Source: Sideroxydans lithotrophicus ES-1
GTDB taxonomy: Bacteria; Pseudomonadota; Gammaproteobacteria; Burkholderiales; Gallionellaceae
Length of the DNA: 64,000 bases
Reading direction: 5' to 3'
Assembly (NCBI RefSeq): GCF_000025705.1
Contig: NC_013959.1
Location: 2,860,001 to 2,924,000 of the forward strand
In this document: piece by piece, positions 1 to 11,871 of the stretch
How the letters are laid out: the number at the start of each line of letters is the position of its first letter
Numbering within the stretch: position 1 is the first letter of the stretch
Notes under the pieces: model-generated
The model's input: the letters and a program-made list of their open reading frames with translations, nothing else
What the model was told of the DNA's origin: nothing
Databases searched by the model: none
Translations under genes and position numbers: made by a program

Positions 1-936
1 TTTGTCGGCATCGGTCCACAGGTTCTTGCCGAGGCGGTTGCGGTTGTTTTGAATGAGCGCGTTGGCGGCATCGAGAATGTTGCCGTGCGAGCGGTAGTTC
101 TGTTCCAGCTTGATCACGTTCTCGACTTGAAAGTCGCGCAGCAGCTCCTGCATGTTGCCGACGTTGGCGCCGCGGAAGGCGTAGATCGACTGGTCGTCGT
201 CACCCACGGCGAACAAGGCATTGTTCTGCCCGGCCAACAACTTTAGCCAGCGATATTGCAGCGGGTTGGTGTCCTGGAACTCGTCCACCAGGATGTGCTT
301 GAAACGCTCCTGGTAATGCTCGCGCAACGGTTGGTTGCGCGACAGCAGCTCGTAGCAGCGCAGCAGCAGTTCGGAAAAATCCACCACGCCTTCGCGCTGG
401 CATTGCGCGTCGTACTCAGCGAACACCTCGACCTTGCGCCGCGTGTAGGGATCGTAGGCTTCCACCTCGTGCGCGCGCAAGCCCTGCTCCTTGCTGCCAC
501 TGATGAAATTCTGCATCTCGCGCGGTGGATACTTCTCATCGTCGACGTTCATCGCCTTCATCAGGCGCTTGATGGCGGAAAGCTGGTCACCGGAATCGAG
601 GATCTGGAAGGTCTGCGGCAGGTTGGCCTCGCGGTGATGCGCGCGCAGCATGCGGTTGCACAAGCCGTGGAAGGTGCCTATCCACATGCCGCGCGTGTTG
701 ATTGGCAGCATGGCGGAGAGGCGCGTGACCATCTCCTTGGCCGCTTTGTTGGTGAAGGTCACCGCGAGGATACCGTGCGGCGAAACCTGCCCAGTGCTGA
801 TGAGCCAGGCGATGCGCGTGGTCAATACGCGCGTCTTGCCGCTGCCCGCGCCGGCCAGGATCAGCGCGGATCGGGCAGGAAGTTCGACGGCGGCACGTTG
901 TTCGGGATTGAGACCGGAAAGCAGGGATGAATTCAT
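1..936 (-). CDS. uvrD: UvrD/PcrA/Rep-type 3'-5' DNA helicase, N-terminal part (gene runs off the left edge)
   Basis: This superfamily 1A helicase unwinds DNA in excision and mismatch repair. Only the first 312 codons are in the window, starting at the ATG at 936; family members are about 640-730 residues. Visible motifs are Walker A AGAGSGKT (residues 28-35), Walker B DEFQDT (218-223), motif III GDDDQSIYAFRG (from 245) and a following QNYRS motif. The N-terminus (MNSSLLSGLNPEQRAAV) fits UvrD/PcrA. Rep cannot be excluded without the C-terminal half. The family is certain; the choice of paralogue is inferred. Confidence 0.93.
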   Translation of the reverse strand, partial: MNSSLLSGLNPEQRAAVELPARSALILAGAGSGKTRVLTTRIAWLISTGQVSPHGILAVTFTNKAAKEMVTRLSAMLPINTRGMWIGTFHGLCNRMLRAHHREANLPQTFQILDSGDQLSAIKRLMKAMNVDDEKYPPREMQNFISGSKEQGLRAHEVEAYDPYTRRKVEVFAEYDAQCQREGVVDFSELLLRCYELLSRNQPLREHYQERFKHILVDEFQDTNPLQYRWLKLLAGQNNALFAVGDDDQSIYAFRGANVGNMQELLRDFQVENVIKLEQNYRSHGNILDAANALIQNNRNRLGKNLWTDADK

Positions 937-1125
937 GACGGGATTATCCCACACGATCACCGGCAAATAGACAGATCGGCTGGCCGATTTCTCGCCTGAA
1001 CCTCATTAGCCACCGGGCGCACAGAGAAAGCAAGGAATACCTGCGAACTGCAATCAAAATTCAACGGGCGGCTCAGGGAACCGAGCCGGACATCTCTGTG
1101 AACTCTGTGTTCTCTGTGGCTGAAT
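937..1125. repeat. Intergenic region with short CTCTGTG repeats
   Basis: This gap between the mazG-like gene and uvrD holds three copies of CTCTGTG at 9-base spacing (1094-1100, 1103-1109, 1112-1118) and an inverted partner, CACAGAG, beginning at 1020. A small hairpin (GGCTC/GAGCC) lies between them at about 1070-1087, and an ATCGGC/GCCGAT palindrome at 975-988. No coding frame is convincing here. The arrangement resembles dispersed intergenic repeats rather than a terminator. Confidence 0.45.
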
Positions 1126-1488
1126 TCAGGTTTTCTTGTGTTCAGTATATTTTTTCGAATTCCCGCGCGCTTTTTCCACCGGGTATTTCTGCGCATTCAG
1201 CACCAGCTTCTTCTCGACGGCGGCGACGATATCCAGCTTCAGCTTCTCCGCAAGGCTGATGAGGTAGACCTGGATATCCGCCAGCTCCTGTTCGACCTCG
1301 GTGAGTTTTTCCGGCGACAGGTTGCAGCTCTGCTCCTCGGTCAGCCACTGGAAGTGCTCCACCAGTTCAGCGGCCTCGACGATGAGTGCCATGGACAGGT
1401 TCTTGGGCGAATGGAACTGATCCCAGTCGCGCTCGACGACGAACTGGCGCACCTGCTTCCTTATCCGGTCAAAATCAGATTCTGCCAC
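1126..1488 (-). CDS. MazG-like nucleotide pyrophosphohydrolase (RS21-C6/dCTPase type)
   Basis: A 120-residue all-helical NTP pyrophosphohydrolase of the MazG/RS21-C6 superfamily, which hydrolyses (d)NTPs to monophosphates and cleans non-canonical nucleotides from the pool. The metal-binding pattern is visible: EAAELVEHF at residues 38-46 (E38, E41) and ELADIQVY at 68-75 (E68, D71). The length suits the single-domain subfamily, not the two-domain MazG. The start is a GTG at 1488, chosen because GGAGAG lies at the right distance upstream. Exact substrate is unknown. Confidence 0.85.
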   Translation of the reverse strand: MAESDFDRIRKQVRQFVVERDWDQFHSPKNLSMALIVEAAELVEHFQWLTEEQSCNLSPEKLTEVEQELADIQVYLISLAEKLKLDIVAAVEKKLVLNAQKYPVEKARGNSKKYTEHKKT

Positions 1489-1567
1489 CGCGATCTCTCC
1501 TGCAATGTGAACAATGGGTTCATTTTGGCGCAGCGGCAGGGCTAACGCAATTTGCGGAACTCCGCCG

Positions 1568-1601
1568 CAAACAAAACGGGGAAGCGTTGCCGCTTCCCCG
1601 T
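1568..1601 (-). terminator. Rho-independent terminator of the phosphoribulokinase gene
   Basis: An 11-bp perfect stem (1576-1586 with 1591-1601) closes a four-base loop that reads GCAA on the minus strand. A T-rich stretch (TTTTGTTT) follows on that strand. It lies about 40 bases past the prk stop codon and before the mazG-like start. Confidence 0.85.
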
Positions 1602-1639
1602 GCTGTTGCTGCCGGATCGAATCCGGCCTGCCGCATCGC

Positions 1640-2536
1640 TTACTTCTTCTTGTTCTGGATCATGTCGTGCATGATCGGAGCAAGGATGATCTCCATCGAA
1701 TGGCTCATCTTGCCGCCGGGCACCACCAGGGTGTTGGCGCGGGACATGAACGAGTTCGGGATCATGTTGAGCATGTAAGGGAAATCCACGCCTTTGGGAT
1801 CGCGGAAGCGGATGACCACGAAGCTTTCATCCGGCGTCGGGATGTCGCGGGCGATGAAAGGGTTGGAAGTGTCCACCGTGGCCACGCGCTGGAAGTTGAT
1901 GTGGGTGCGCGAGAACTGCGGGGTGATGTACTTGATGTAGTCCGGCATGCGGCGCAGGATGGTATCCACGGTCGCTTCAGCGGAATAGCCGCGCTCGGCC
2001 TTGTCGCGATGGATCTTCTGGATCCACTCGAGGTTGACCACCGGCACAACGCCGATGCCCAGATCGACGTATCTGGCTGCATCAGTACCCTTGGCTTCGT
2101 CTTTGACCAGGCCGTGCAATCCTTCGTAGAACAGCAGGTCGGTGTCTTTTTCGATGTCTTCCCACGGCGTGAATACGCCGGGCTTGAGGTCGGTCAGCTT
2201 GAAATGCTTGTTGTGTTCGTCCGCTTCGACATCGCTATGCACGTAGTAGCGGCGTTTGCACATGCCGGTTTCGCCATAGGTCTTGAACATCTCTTCGATC
2301 TTGTCGAAGTGGTTGGCTTCCGGACCGAAATGGCTGAACGACGGATTGCCGTTCTTGCCCGCTTCGGCGGCGGCGGCGCGGAACGCCATGCGGTCCAGAC
2401 TGTGCAGGCTGTCGCCTTCGACGACGGCAGCACTGATCTTTTCACGGCGGAAGATGTTCTCAAACGCGCGCTTGACGGTGGTCGTGCCTGCGCCGGACGA
2501 GCCGGTGACGGCAATAACTGGGTACTTGCTGGACAT
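1640..2536 (-). CDS. prkB: Phosphoribulokinase, class I (bacterial)
   Basis: Phosphorylates ribulose 5-phosphate with ATP to give ribulose 1,5-bisphosphate, the RuBisCO substrate; it marks a Calvin-Benson-Bassham cycle. The protein has 298 residues, the usual size of bacterial class I PRK (about 290). It shows the P-loop GSSGAGTTT (12-20), EGDSLHSLDR with D42 at the position of the known catalytic base, and LLFYEGLHG with E138 (Walker B-like). An AGGAGA ribosome site precedes the ATG. A possible -10 TAGAAT lies on the minus strand at 2580-2585. The gene stands alone between mazG-like and leuS, away from any visible cbb genes. Confidence 0.96.
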   Translation of the reverse strand: MSSKYPVIAVTGSSGAGTTTVKRAFENIFRREKISAAVVEGDSLHSLDRMAFRAAAAEAGKNGNPSFSHFGPEANHFDKIEEMFKTYGETGMCKRRYYVHSDVEADEHNKHFKLTDLKPGVFTPWEDIEKDTDLLFYEGLHGLVKDEAKGTDAARYVDLGIGVVPVVNLEWIQKIHRDKAERGYSAEATVDTILRRMPDYIKYITPQFSRTHINFQRVATVDTSNPFIARDIPTPDESFVVIRFRDPKGVDFPYMLNMIPNSFMSRANTLVVPGGKMSHSMEIILAPIMHDMIQNKKK

Positions 2537-2609
2537 AATCCACTCTCCTGAACGATATGAATAAAATTTTTGGACGGCGATTCTAGCAGAACCCCCACGT
2601 TGCGGCTAA

Positions 2610-5302
<2,693 letters not shown>

Positions 5303-5303
<1 letters not shown>

Positions 5304-5815
5304 TGATGAATGCGATGCGCCTGTTGCTGCTTGCCGCGATACTGTCGCTGACCGCTTGCGGCTTCCATCTGCGCGGCAGCAATATTCAGGACGTCACGTT
5401 CGCCTTCAAATCGCTGTATTTGAAAGTGCCGGCAGAAACTCCTTTCGTCACCGATCTGCGCCGCGCTTTGAAAACTAACAAGATCACGTTGGCGCAGACC
5501 GCCGATCAGGCAGACCTGGTACTTGAGATCGTCTCCGAGCAAAGTATCAAGCAGATCATGTCGCTATCCGGTACTGGCCGCGTACAGGAATATCAATTGT
5601 TCTACCGCATCTCTTTGCGGGCCTATGACAACAAACAGACAAACTGGCTGCCGGCAGACGATATTTCACTGTCGCGCATCTTCCCCTATGACGATACGCA
5701 AGTGCTAGCCAAACAGCAGGAAGAGGCCACGCTCTACAAAGACATGCGCAGCGATGCCGTGGGGCAGACCATACGACGCCTGCTAAGAGCCAAGCCGCAA
5801 CTTGAGACGCAATGA
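5303..5815 (+). CDS. lptE: LPS-assembly lipoprotein LptE (RlpB)
   Basis: Outer-membrane lipoprotein that plugs the LptD barrel and helps insert lipopolysaccharide. The 170-residue product begins with MMNAMRLLLLAAILSLTAC: a lipoprotein signal peptide with lipobox LTAC, so the mature protein would begin at Cys19. The following GFHLRG is typical of LptE. The start ATG overlaps the leuS stop, and the stop overlaps the holA start, so translation is probably coupled. Sitting between leuS and holA is the usual proteobacterial position for this gene. Confidence 0.92.
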
Positions 5816-6825
5816 GAATCTCGACCGAAGACCTGTCGCATCATCTTTCAAAAGGCCTGGGGTCGCTGTACGTCATCCACGGCGAGGCCCTGCTGCTTGC
5901 CATCGAAGCAGCCGATGCGATCCGCGCCGCCGCGCGCGAGGCGGGTTACAGTGAACGCGAAGTGCTGATCGCCGAGCAGGGCTTCAAGTGGGCGGAGTTG
6001 TGCAACAGCGCACAGAGCATGTCGCTGTTCTCCTCGCGCAAGGTGATCGACCTGCGCATTCCTTCCGGCAAGCCCGGAGTGGAAGGCGCCCAGGCGCTGC
6101 AGGAGCATTGCGAGGCCCTGGATCCGGACACGCTCACCCTGATCTCGCTGCCGCGCCTGGATGGCACAGCGATGAAAAGCAAATGGTTCACCGCGCTGGA
6201 ACAGCACGGCACCGTCATCGGCGCCGACGAAGTTTTGCTCGCCGCTTTGCCTGCATGGATCGCCGCGAGGATGAAACGGCAGGGGCAGTCTGCCGATGCG
6301 GACACCCTGTCCTTCCTGGCGCAGCGTGTGGAAGGCAATCTGCTGGCGGCTTTCCAGGAGATACAGAAACTCGCATTATTGTTTCCGGTCGGACCGCTGT
6401 CCTTCGATCAGGTCAAGGATTCGGTCATGGATGTGGCGCGCTATGACGTGTTCAAGCTTTCCGAGGCGATGCTGGCAGGCGATGCGGAGCGCTACGTGCG
6501 CATCCTGGAAGGACTGCGCGCCGAAGGCACCGCGACGGTGCTGATCCTGTGGGCGGTGGCGGAAGACATCCGCACACTGGCAAAAGTGTCGCGCGCGGTG
6601 CAGCAGAACGGCAATCTCTCCGGCGCGCTGCGCGATGCGCGGGTATGGGGTATCCGGCAGAAACTGGTGGAACGCGCGGTGCGCCGTTTCACGCCGTTTT
6701 TCGCGGAGCGCGCCTTGCGCCAGGCCGCGCAGATCGACAAGCTGGTGAAAGGATTGCGCCAGGGCGACGTATGGGACGAGCTGTTGCAACTCGGCGTGCG
6801 CTGCGCGCGGGCGGGGACGCGATGA
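5812..6825 (+). CDS. holA: DNA polymerase III subunit delta
   Basis: Delta subunit of the clamp loader, which opens the beta clamp. The 337 residues match the family (about 340). The N-terminus (MRISTEDLSHHLSKGLGSLYVIHGEALL) has the LYxxxGxE-like pattern of HolA, and the middle region SFLAQRVEGNLLAAFQEIQKL is the characteristic helix region. The ATG overlaps the lptE stop by 4 bases and the TGA overlaps the cutA start by 4 bases. Confidence 0.95.
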   Translation: MRISTEDLSHHLSKGLGSLYVIHGEALLLAIEAADAIRAAAREAGYSEREVLIAEQGFKWAELCNSAQSMSLFSSRKVIDLRIPSGKPGVEGAQALQEHCEALDPDTLTLISLPRLDGTAMKSKWFTALEQHGTVIGADEVLLAALPAWIAARMKRQGQSADADTLSFLAQRVEGNLLAAFQEIQKLALLFPVGPLSFDQVKDSVMDVARYDVFKLSEAMLAGDAERYVRILEGLRAEGTATVLILWAVAEDIRTLAKVSRAVQQNGNLSGALRDARVWGIRQKLVERAVRRFTPFFAERALRQAAQIDKLVKGLRQGDVWDELLQLGVRCARAGTR

Positions 6826-7160
6826 GTGCACCTGAAGTCGTCATGGTCATCACCAACCTGCCGGATCGCGCGACTGCGGAACGCATCGCCGATACGCTGG
6901 TCACAGACGGCGTCGCCGCTTGCGTGAACGTGCTGGCCGAATGCACCTCGGTCTATCGGTGGCAAGGCAAACTCGAACGCGCCAGCGAAGTGCCGATGCT
7001 GATCAAGACTACGCGGGAAAATTATCCTAAGCTGGAGGACGTGCTGCGTAAACTGCATCCTTATGAAGTGCCGGAGATCATCGCATTGCCTGTCAGTGCA
7101 GGATGGCCGGATTATTTGAACTGGGTCGTACAAGAAACCCAAACCAGGAAGCAAACATGA
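6822..7160 (+). CDS. cutA: Divalent-cation tolerance protein CutA
   Basis: A 112-residue trimeric protein of the CutA1 family, linked to copper/divalent metal tolerance; the molecular role is not settled. Typical features are ATAERIADTLVTDGVAACVN, the central YRWQGKLE strand and HPYEVPEIIALP near the C-terminus. The start ATG at 6822 overlaps the holA TGA; the longer upstream open frame is rejected because it lies in holA. The stop overlaps the dsbD start, and the cutA-dsbD pairing is common in proteobacteria. Confidence 0.93.
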   Translation: MSAPEVVMVITNLPDRATAERIADTLVTDGVAACVNVLAECTSVYRWQGKLERASEVPMLIKTTRENYPKLEDVLRKLHPYEVPEIIALPVSAGWPDYLNWVVQETQTRKQT

Positions 7161-8941
7161 TACGTCGCTTACTATTGATACTGTTGTTGTGCACCGCGAC
7201 CATGGCGCACGCAAGCATCTTCTCGTTCGGCAGCAAGAAGCCGACCTTCCTGCCGGCAGACCAGGCCTTCTCGCTGGAGGTCCATTCCATCGACCAGCGT
7301 ACGCTGATCGCCAGCTTCAATGTCACACCCAGTTATTATCTGTACCGCAACAAGATCACCTTCAGCACCCCCGACGGCAAAACCAGGATCGCCAGCGTAA
7401 CCCTGCCCAAAGGCGAGACCAAGAACGATCCTAATTTCGGTACGCTCGAGGTCTATCACCAATCCTTCCAGACCGAGATTGTGCTGGAGAATGCCGACGC
7501 CGCGAAACCGCTGGTGTTGAATGCCAGCTATCAGGGCTGCAGCGACAACGGCTTGTGCTATCCGCCGATTGAAAAGACGTTCAATGTCGCGCTTGCGCAG
7601 ACTGTCAGCGCGGCCGGCCCGGAATCGATTTCGCCGGCCGTTCCCGGCAACGAGAACACCCAGATCGCCAAGCTGTTCAAGAACGGCAGCTTCTGGCTGA
7701 TCGTATCGTTCTTCTTCGGCGCCGGCCTGCTGCTCTCGCTCACGCCTTGCGTATTCCCGATGATCCCCATCCTGTCCGGCATCATCGTCGGGCGCGGCCA
7801 CAAGATCACCCATATGCACGCCTTCTTCCTGTCACTTGCCTATGTGCTGGGCATGGCGATCACCTATGCGATCGCCGGCGTGGCGGCAGGCTATTCTGGC
7901 AACCTCATCTCCAATGCGCTGCAAACGCCATGGGTATTGGGCAGCTTCGCCGCCGTATTCGTCGTGTTGTCGCTGGCCATGTTCGGACTCTATGAACTGC
8001 AACTGCCCACTGCCTTGCAAAGCAGGCTGTCCGACACCAGCAACAAACTGCATGGCGGACATATTTCCGGCGTGTTCGCCATGGGCGCATTGTCTGCCAT
8101 CATCATGGGACCCTGTGTCGCCGCACCGCTGGCGGGCGCACTGTTATATATAAGTCAGACCCACGATGCGGTGCTGGGCGGCGTCGCGCTGTTCGTGCTA
8201 GCGCTGGGCATGGGCGCACCGCTGCTGCTGATCGGCACCTCAGCCGGCGCATTGTTGCCCAAGGCGGGCGCCTGGATGGAAGCGGTCAAGCGTTTCTTCG
8301 GCGTGCTGATGCTGGCAATGGCGATCTGGATCGTCTCGCCGGTGATCGCCGTGAGTGTACAGATGATGTTATGGGCGGCTTTGCTGATCTTCTCGGCCAT
8401 CTACCTGCATGCGCTCGACCCGCTGCCGCACAATGCGCATGGATTGAACAAGCTGGGGAAAGGCATGGGCATACTCGCCCTCCTGCTCGGCGTGGCTTAC
8501 CTCATTGGTGCGCTGTCAGGCGCGCGCGACATGCTGCGTCCGCTTGGCAACATCGTTCACGCCAGTGCTGAAACGCCTGCCACTTTGCGCTTCGAGCGGG
8601 TCAAAGGCATCACAGGGCTGGATGCGCGCATCACCCGGGCCAAGGGACAGACCGTGATGCTGGATTTCTATGCCGACTGGTGTGTCTCGTGCAAGGAGAT
8701 GGAACGCTTCACCTTCAGCGATTCGACCGTGCAGGCGAAATTGAAGAACGCGGTGCTGTTGCAAGCCGATGTCACCGCCAACGACGCAGACGACAAGGCC
8801 CTACTGCAACGATTCCAGATCTTCGGCCCGCCTGCCACCCTGTTCTTCGATGCGGCTGGCAAGGAACTGTCCGACTTCCGCGTGACCGGCTATCAGGATG
8901 CACCCCAATTCCTGCAGTCTCTGAAAAATACCGGCCTTTAA
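7157..8941 (+). CDS. dsbD: Thiol:disulfide interchange protein DsbD
   Basis: Inner-membrane electron carrier that moves reducing power from cytoplasmic thioredoxin to periplasmic DsbC, DsbG and cytochrome c maturation. The 594 residues show a signal peptide (about 1-20), the N-terminal periplasmic domain with C128 and C134 (QGCSDNGLC), a central multi-helix domain with C198 (LTPCVFP) and C320 (MGPCVAAP), and a C-terminal thioredoxin domain with C509-VS-C512 (ADWCVSCKEME). All six redox cysteines are present. The ATG overlaps the cutA stop. Confidence 0.96.
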   Translation: MIRRLLLILLLCTATMAHASIFSFGSKKPTFLPADQAFSLEVHSIDQRTLIASFNVTPSYYLYRNKITFSTPDGKTRIASVTLPKGETKNDPNFGTLEVYHQSFQTEIVLENADAAKPLVLNASYQGCSDNGLCYPPIEKTFNVALAQTVSAAGPESISPAVPGNENTQIAKLFKNGSFWLIVSFFFGAGLLLSLTPCVFPMIPILSGIIVGRGHKITHMHAFFLSLAYVLGMAITYAIAGVAAGYSGNLISNALQTPWVLGSFAAVFVVLSLAMFGLYELQLPTALQSRLSDTSNKLHGGHISGVFAMGALSAIIMGPCVAAPLAGALLYISQTHDAVLGGVALFVLALGMGAPLLLIGTSAGALLPKAGAWMEAVKRFFGVLMLAMAIWIVSPVIAVSVQMMLWAALLIFSAIYLHALDPLPHNAHGLNKLGKGMGILALLLGVAYLIGALSGARDMLRPLGNIVHASAETPATLRFERVKGITGLDARITRAKGQTVMLDFYADWCVSCKEMERFTFSDSTVQAKLKNAVLLQADVTANDADDKALLQRFQIFGPPATLFFDAAGKELSDFRVTGYQDAPQFLQSLKNTGL

Positions 8942-8968
8942 ATATCCCCATATAAATAAGGGAGCGCG

Positions 8969-9337
8969 ATGTCCGATTTGAACGACCCAAGGGTGCTTTT
9001 TGCTGCCGAGCGCACATTGCTCGCCTGGAACCGCACCAGCCTCTCCTTGATGGCATTCGGTTTCGTCATCGAGCGTTTTGGACTGTTCGTCTCCATTCTG
9101 ATGCCGCAACACAACGTGCCGTTGCAAAGGAGCATATCCTTCTGGACCGGGATCGCCTTTGTTCTGCTCGGCGTGTTCGTCGCCGTCAGCTCTACCCTGC
9201 AACATCGGAAAGTGCTTCGCACCCTCAAGCCCGCCGAGATTCCGGAAGGCTACCAAACAGATCTCGGCGTCATCAGCAACGTGCTGGTCGCAGCCTTGGG
9301 CATCGTCCTGGTGGTTTATTTCTTTCGCGGCATCTAA
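8969..9337 (+). CDS. DUF202 (YidH-family) small membrane protein
   Basis: A 122-residue protein with the DUF202 signature near the N-terminus (LFAAERTLLAWNRTSLSLM) and three likely membrane helices (about residues 27-47, 57-77 and 99-118). Function is unknown for the family. AAGGGAG precedes the ATG. It sits between dsbD and aroQ in the same direction; a shared transcript is likely. Confidence 0.85.
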   Translation: MSDLNDPRVLFAAERTLLAWNRTSLSLMAFGFVIERFGLFVSILMPQHNVPLQRSISFWTGIAFVLLGVFVAVSSTLQHRKVLRTLKPAEIPEGYQTDLGVISNVLVAALGIVLVVYFFRGI

Positions 9338-9418
9338 CTCGCTGCAAACAGGGTGTTTTTTCGTAATTCCATCGAAACGGTGGACAATCTCACCTATTTT
9401 CGGCAAACTTCGCTCCCC

Positions 9419-9862
9419 ATGAAGAACATCCTGGTACTACACGGCCCCAATCTGAACCTGCTCGGCACACGCGAGCCGGGAGTGTATGGTCATGTCACAT
9501 TGGACGAAATTAACGCCAAGTTGTCGGCACAAGCCGAAACGAAAGGCGCAAAACTGGCGCACCTCCAAAGCAATGCCGAAGCGGCGCTGGTAGACCGGAT
9601 CCAGCAGGCACGAACTGACGGCACGGATTTCATCATCATCAATCCGGCAGCGTTCACCCATACCAGCGTCGCGATCCGCGATGCATTGGCGGCGGTAGCC
9701 ATCCCTTTCGTTGAAGTGCACCTTTCCAATGTCCACGCCCGCGAGGCGTTCCGCAAGGAATCCTATTTCTCCGACATCGCTGTCGGGGTCATCAGCGGCC
9801 TGGGCGCAACAGGTTATGAACTCGCATTGCAATTCGCATTACAACATTCTGTAAGGAGCTAA
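9419..9862 (+). CDS. aroQ: 3-dehydroquinate dehydratase, type II
   Basis: Dehydrates 3-dehydroquinate to 3-dehydroshikimate in the shikimate pathway. The 147-residue length is typical of the dodecameric type II enzyme. The N-terminus [20 protein letters not shown] carries the active-site Asn12, Arg18 and catalytic Tyr23; [12 protein letters not shown] and the C-terminal [11 protein letters not shown] are also family marks. The ATG at 9419 gives the standard N-terminus; the open frame upstream adds unrelated residues. It is followed 2 bases later by accB, a common arrangement. Confidence 0.96.
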   Translation: MKNILVLHGPNLNLLGTREPGVYGHVTLDEINAKLSAQAETKGAKLAHLQSNAEAALVDRIQQARTDGTDFIIINPAAFTHTSVAIRDALAAVAIPFVEVHLSNVHAREAFRKESYFSDIAVGVISGLGATGYELALQFALQHSVRS

Positions 9863-9864
9863 AA

Positions 9865-10308
9865 ATGGACCTACGCAAACTGAAAACACTGATCGAACTG
9901 GTTGAAAGCTCGGGCATCGCCGAACTGGAACTGACCGAGGGCGAAGAGCATGTGCGCATCTCCCGCTCCAGTTCGGTTGCCGCTCCCATGCAGCAATTCT
10001 ATGCCGCCGCCCCGCAGGCAACCGCCCCGGCTGCTGCTGTGAGCGCCGCTCCGGCTGCGCCCGCCGCCCCGGAAGGCCATGTGGTCAAGTCCCCCATGGT
10101 CGGCAGTTTCTACCGTTCCCCGTCCCCCGGCGCCAAAGCGTTCGTGGATATCGGTCAATCGGTCAACGCAGGCGACACCCTGTGCATCATCGAAGCGATG
10201 AAGCTGCTGAACGAGATCGAATCCGACAAGGCCGGCGTGATCAAGGCCATCCTCGTGGAAAACGGCCAGCCGGTTGAGTTTGGTCAACCATTGTTCATCA
10301 TAGGGTGA
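9865..10308 (+). CDS. accB: Biotin carboxyl carrier protein of acetyl-CoA carboxylase
   Basis: Carries biotin between the carboxylase (AccC) and the carboxyltransferase in fatty-acid synthesis. The 147 residues contain an N-terminal helical part, an Ala/Pro-rich linker (about 45-72), and the biotinyl domain with EAMKL, biotinylated at K113. It ends with [21 protein letters not shown] ribosome site precedes the ATG. Oddly, the last 16 codons are re-encoded about 145 bases downstream (see the following small frame). Confidence 0.97.
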   Translation: MDLRKLKTLIELVESSGIAELELTEGEEHVRISRSSSVAAPMQQFYAAAPQATAPAAAVSAAPAAPAAPEGHVVKSPMVGSFYRSPSPGAKAFVDIGQSVNAGDTLCIIEAMKLLNEIESDKAGVIKAILVENGQPVEFGQPLFIIG

Positions 10309-10312
10309 AATC

Positions 10313-10453
10313 ATGATTAAAACTTACACCAATACCATGACCGTTTCGGCGGAGACTAACGTGAACGAAGGGAACGTTAAGGCGCAAAGCGCCGGCCGTA
10401 ACCAAAACGGCCAGCCGGTCGGGTTCGGTCAACCCCTGTTCATCATTGGCTAA
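10313..10453 (+). CDS. 46-codon open frame ending in a diverged copy of the AccB C-terminus
   Basis: This frame starts with ATG four bases after the accB stop and ends 60 bases before the accC ATG. The first 30 or so residues (MIKTYTNTMTVSAETNVNEG...) match nothing I recognise. The last 16 ([16 protein letters not shown]) repeat the AccB tail. Aligned codon by codon with accB, the copies differ at eight codons: six synonymous, one stop swap (TGA/TAA) and one Glu-to-Gly change. It may be a recombination remnant of a second accB, or a translated small protein; there is no proof of expression. Confidence 0.45.
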   Translation: MIKTYTNTMTVSAETNVNEGNVKAQSAGRNQNGQPVGFGQPLFIIG

Positions 10454-10513
10454 ATCATCATGGCCGTATTTACGCGCAAGCCCAGAACAGCCGCACCGCC
10501 GGAGACACCCGTT

Positions 10514-11869
10514 ATGTTTGAAAAGATCCTTATAGCCAATCGAGGCGAGATCGCGCTGCGTATCCAGCGCGCCTGCCGCGAAATGGGCATCAAGACCGTC
10601 GCGGTGCATTCCGAAGCGGATGCCGAAGCCAAGTATGTGAAGCTGGCGGACGAGTCCGTCTGTATCGGCCCGGCCCCCTCCAGCCAGAGTTACCTGCATG
10701 TCCCGGCCATCATCAGCGCCGCGGAAGTGACCGATGCCCAGGCCATCCATCCCGGTTACGGCTTCCTGTCCGAAAATGCCGATTTTTCCGAGCGCTGTGA
10801 AAAATCAGGTTTCGTGTTCATCGGTCCGCGCGCCGAGACCATCCGCCTGATGGGCGACAAGGTTTCCGCCAAGAACGCCATGAAGAAGGCCGGTGTACCC
10901 GTGGTACCCGGCGTGGACGGTGCCCTGCCGGACGATCCGGCCGAGATCATGCGTATCGCCAAATTCATCGGCTACCCGGTCATCATCAAGGCGTCGGGCG
11001 GCGGCGGCGGACGCGGCATGCGCGTGGTGCACACCGAAGCCGCTCTGCTCAACGCGGTGACCATGACCAAGACCGAAGCGCAGGCCGCATTCAACAACCC
11101 CATGGTGTACATGGAGAAGTTCCTCGAGAACCCTCGCCACATCGAGATCCAGGTGCTGGCCGACCAGCACGGCAACGCGGTGTTCCTGGGCGAGCGCGAT
11201 TGCTCCATGCAGCGCCGCCACCAGAAAGTCATCGAGGAAGCGCCGGCTCCGCATCTGAACACCAAACTGCGCGACAAGATCGGCGAACGTTGTGCGGAAG
11301 CCTGCCGCAAGATCGGCTACCGCGGCGCCGGCACCTTCGAGTTCCTGTACGAGAACGACGAGTTCTACTTCATCGAGATGAACACACGCGTGCAGGTCGA
11401 ACATCCGGTCACCGAGATGATCACCGGCATCGACATCGTACAGCAGCAGATCCGCATCGCCGCCGGCGAGAAGCTGCCGTTCCGCCAGAAGGACATCCAG
11501 TTCCGCGGCCATGCCGTCGAGTGCCGCGTCAACGCCGAGCATCCTTACACCTTCGTGCCCTCGCCCGGACGCATCACCAACTGGCATGTACCCGGCGGCC
11601 CCGGCATCCGCGTCGATTCGCATGTGTACAACAACTATTTCATTCCGCCGCATTACGATTCCATGATCGGCAAGATCATCGCTTATGGCGACACGCGCGA
11701 CCAGGCCATCGCCCGCATGCGTACTGCGCTGTCGGAGATGGTGGTCGAAGGCATCAACACCAACATCCCGCTGCATCAGGAGTTGATGAACGATGCAGCA
11801 TTCGTTCGCGGCGGCACCAGCATCCATTATCTGGAACACAAGCTGGCAGAGAAGTCGAAAGGCAAGTAA
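10514..11869 (+). CDS. accC: Biotin carboxylase subunit of acetyl-CoA carboxylase
   Basis: ATP-dependent carboxylation of biotin on AccB. The 451 residues match the family (about 449). It starts [19 protein letters not shown] and has the glycine-rich ATP-grasp loop [12 protein letters not shown] and the [16 protein letters not shown] active-site region. The ATG at 10514 has GGAG upstream and gives the standard N-terminus; an in-frame ATG at 10460 would add 18 non-conserved residues. It is in one unit with accB and prmA. Confidence 0.97.
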   Translation: MFEKILIANRGEIALRIQRACREMGIKTVAVHSEADAEAKYVKLADESVCIGPAPSSQSYLHVPAIISAAEVTDAQAIHPGYGFLSENADFSERCEKSGFVFIGPRAETIRLMGDKVSAKNAMKKAGVPVVPGVDGALPDDPAEIMRIAKFIGYPVIIKASGGGGGRGMRVVHTEAALLNAVTMTKTEAQAAFNNPMVYMEKFLENPRHIEIQVLADQHGNAVFLGERDCSMQRRHQKVIEEAPAPHLNTKLRDKIGERCAEACRKIGYRGAGTFEFLYENDEFYFIEMNTRVQVEHPVTEMITGIDIVQQQIRIAAGEKLPFRQKDIQFRGHAVECRVNAEHPYTFVPSPGRITNWHVPGGPGIRVDSHVYNNYFIPPHYDSMIGKIIAYGDTRDQAIARMRTALSEMVVEGINTNIPLHQELMNDAAFVRGGTSIHYLEHKLAEKSKGK

Positions 11870-11871
11870 GC

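Noticed and set aside
1514-2551. A plus-strand frame opposite phosphoribulokinase
   Set aside because: The minus strand encodes a complete PRK with its P-loop and terminator; the plus frame shows no family features.
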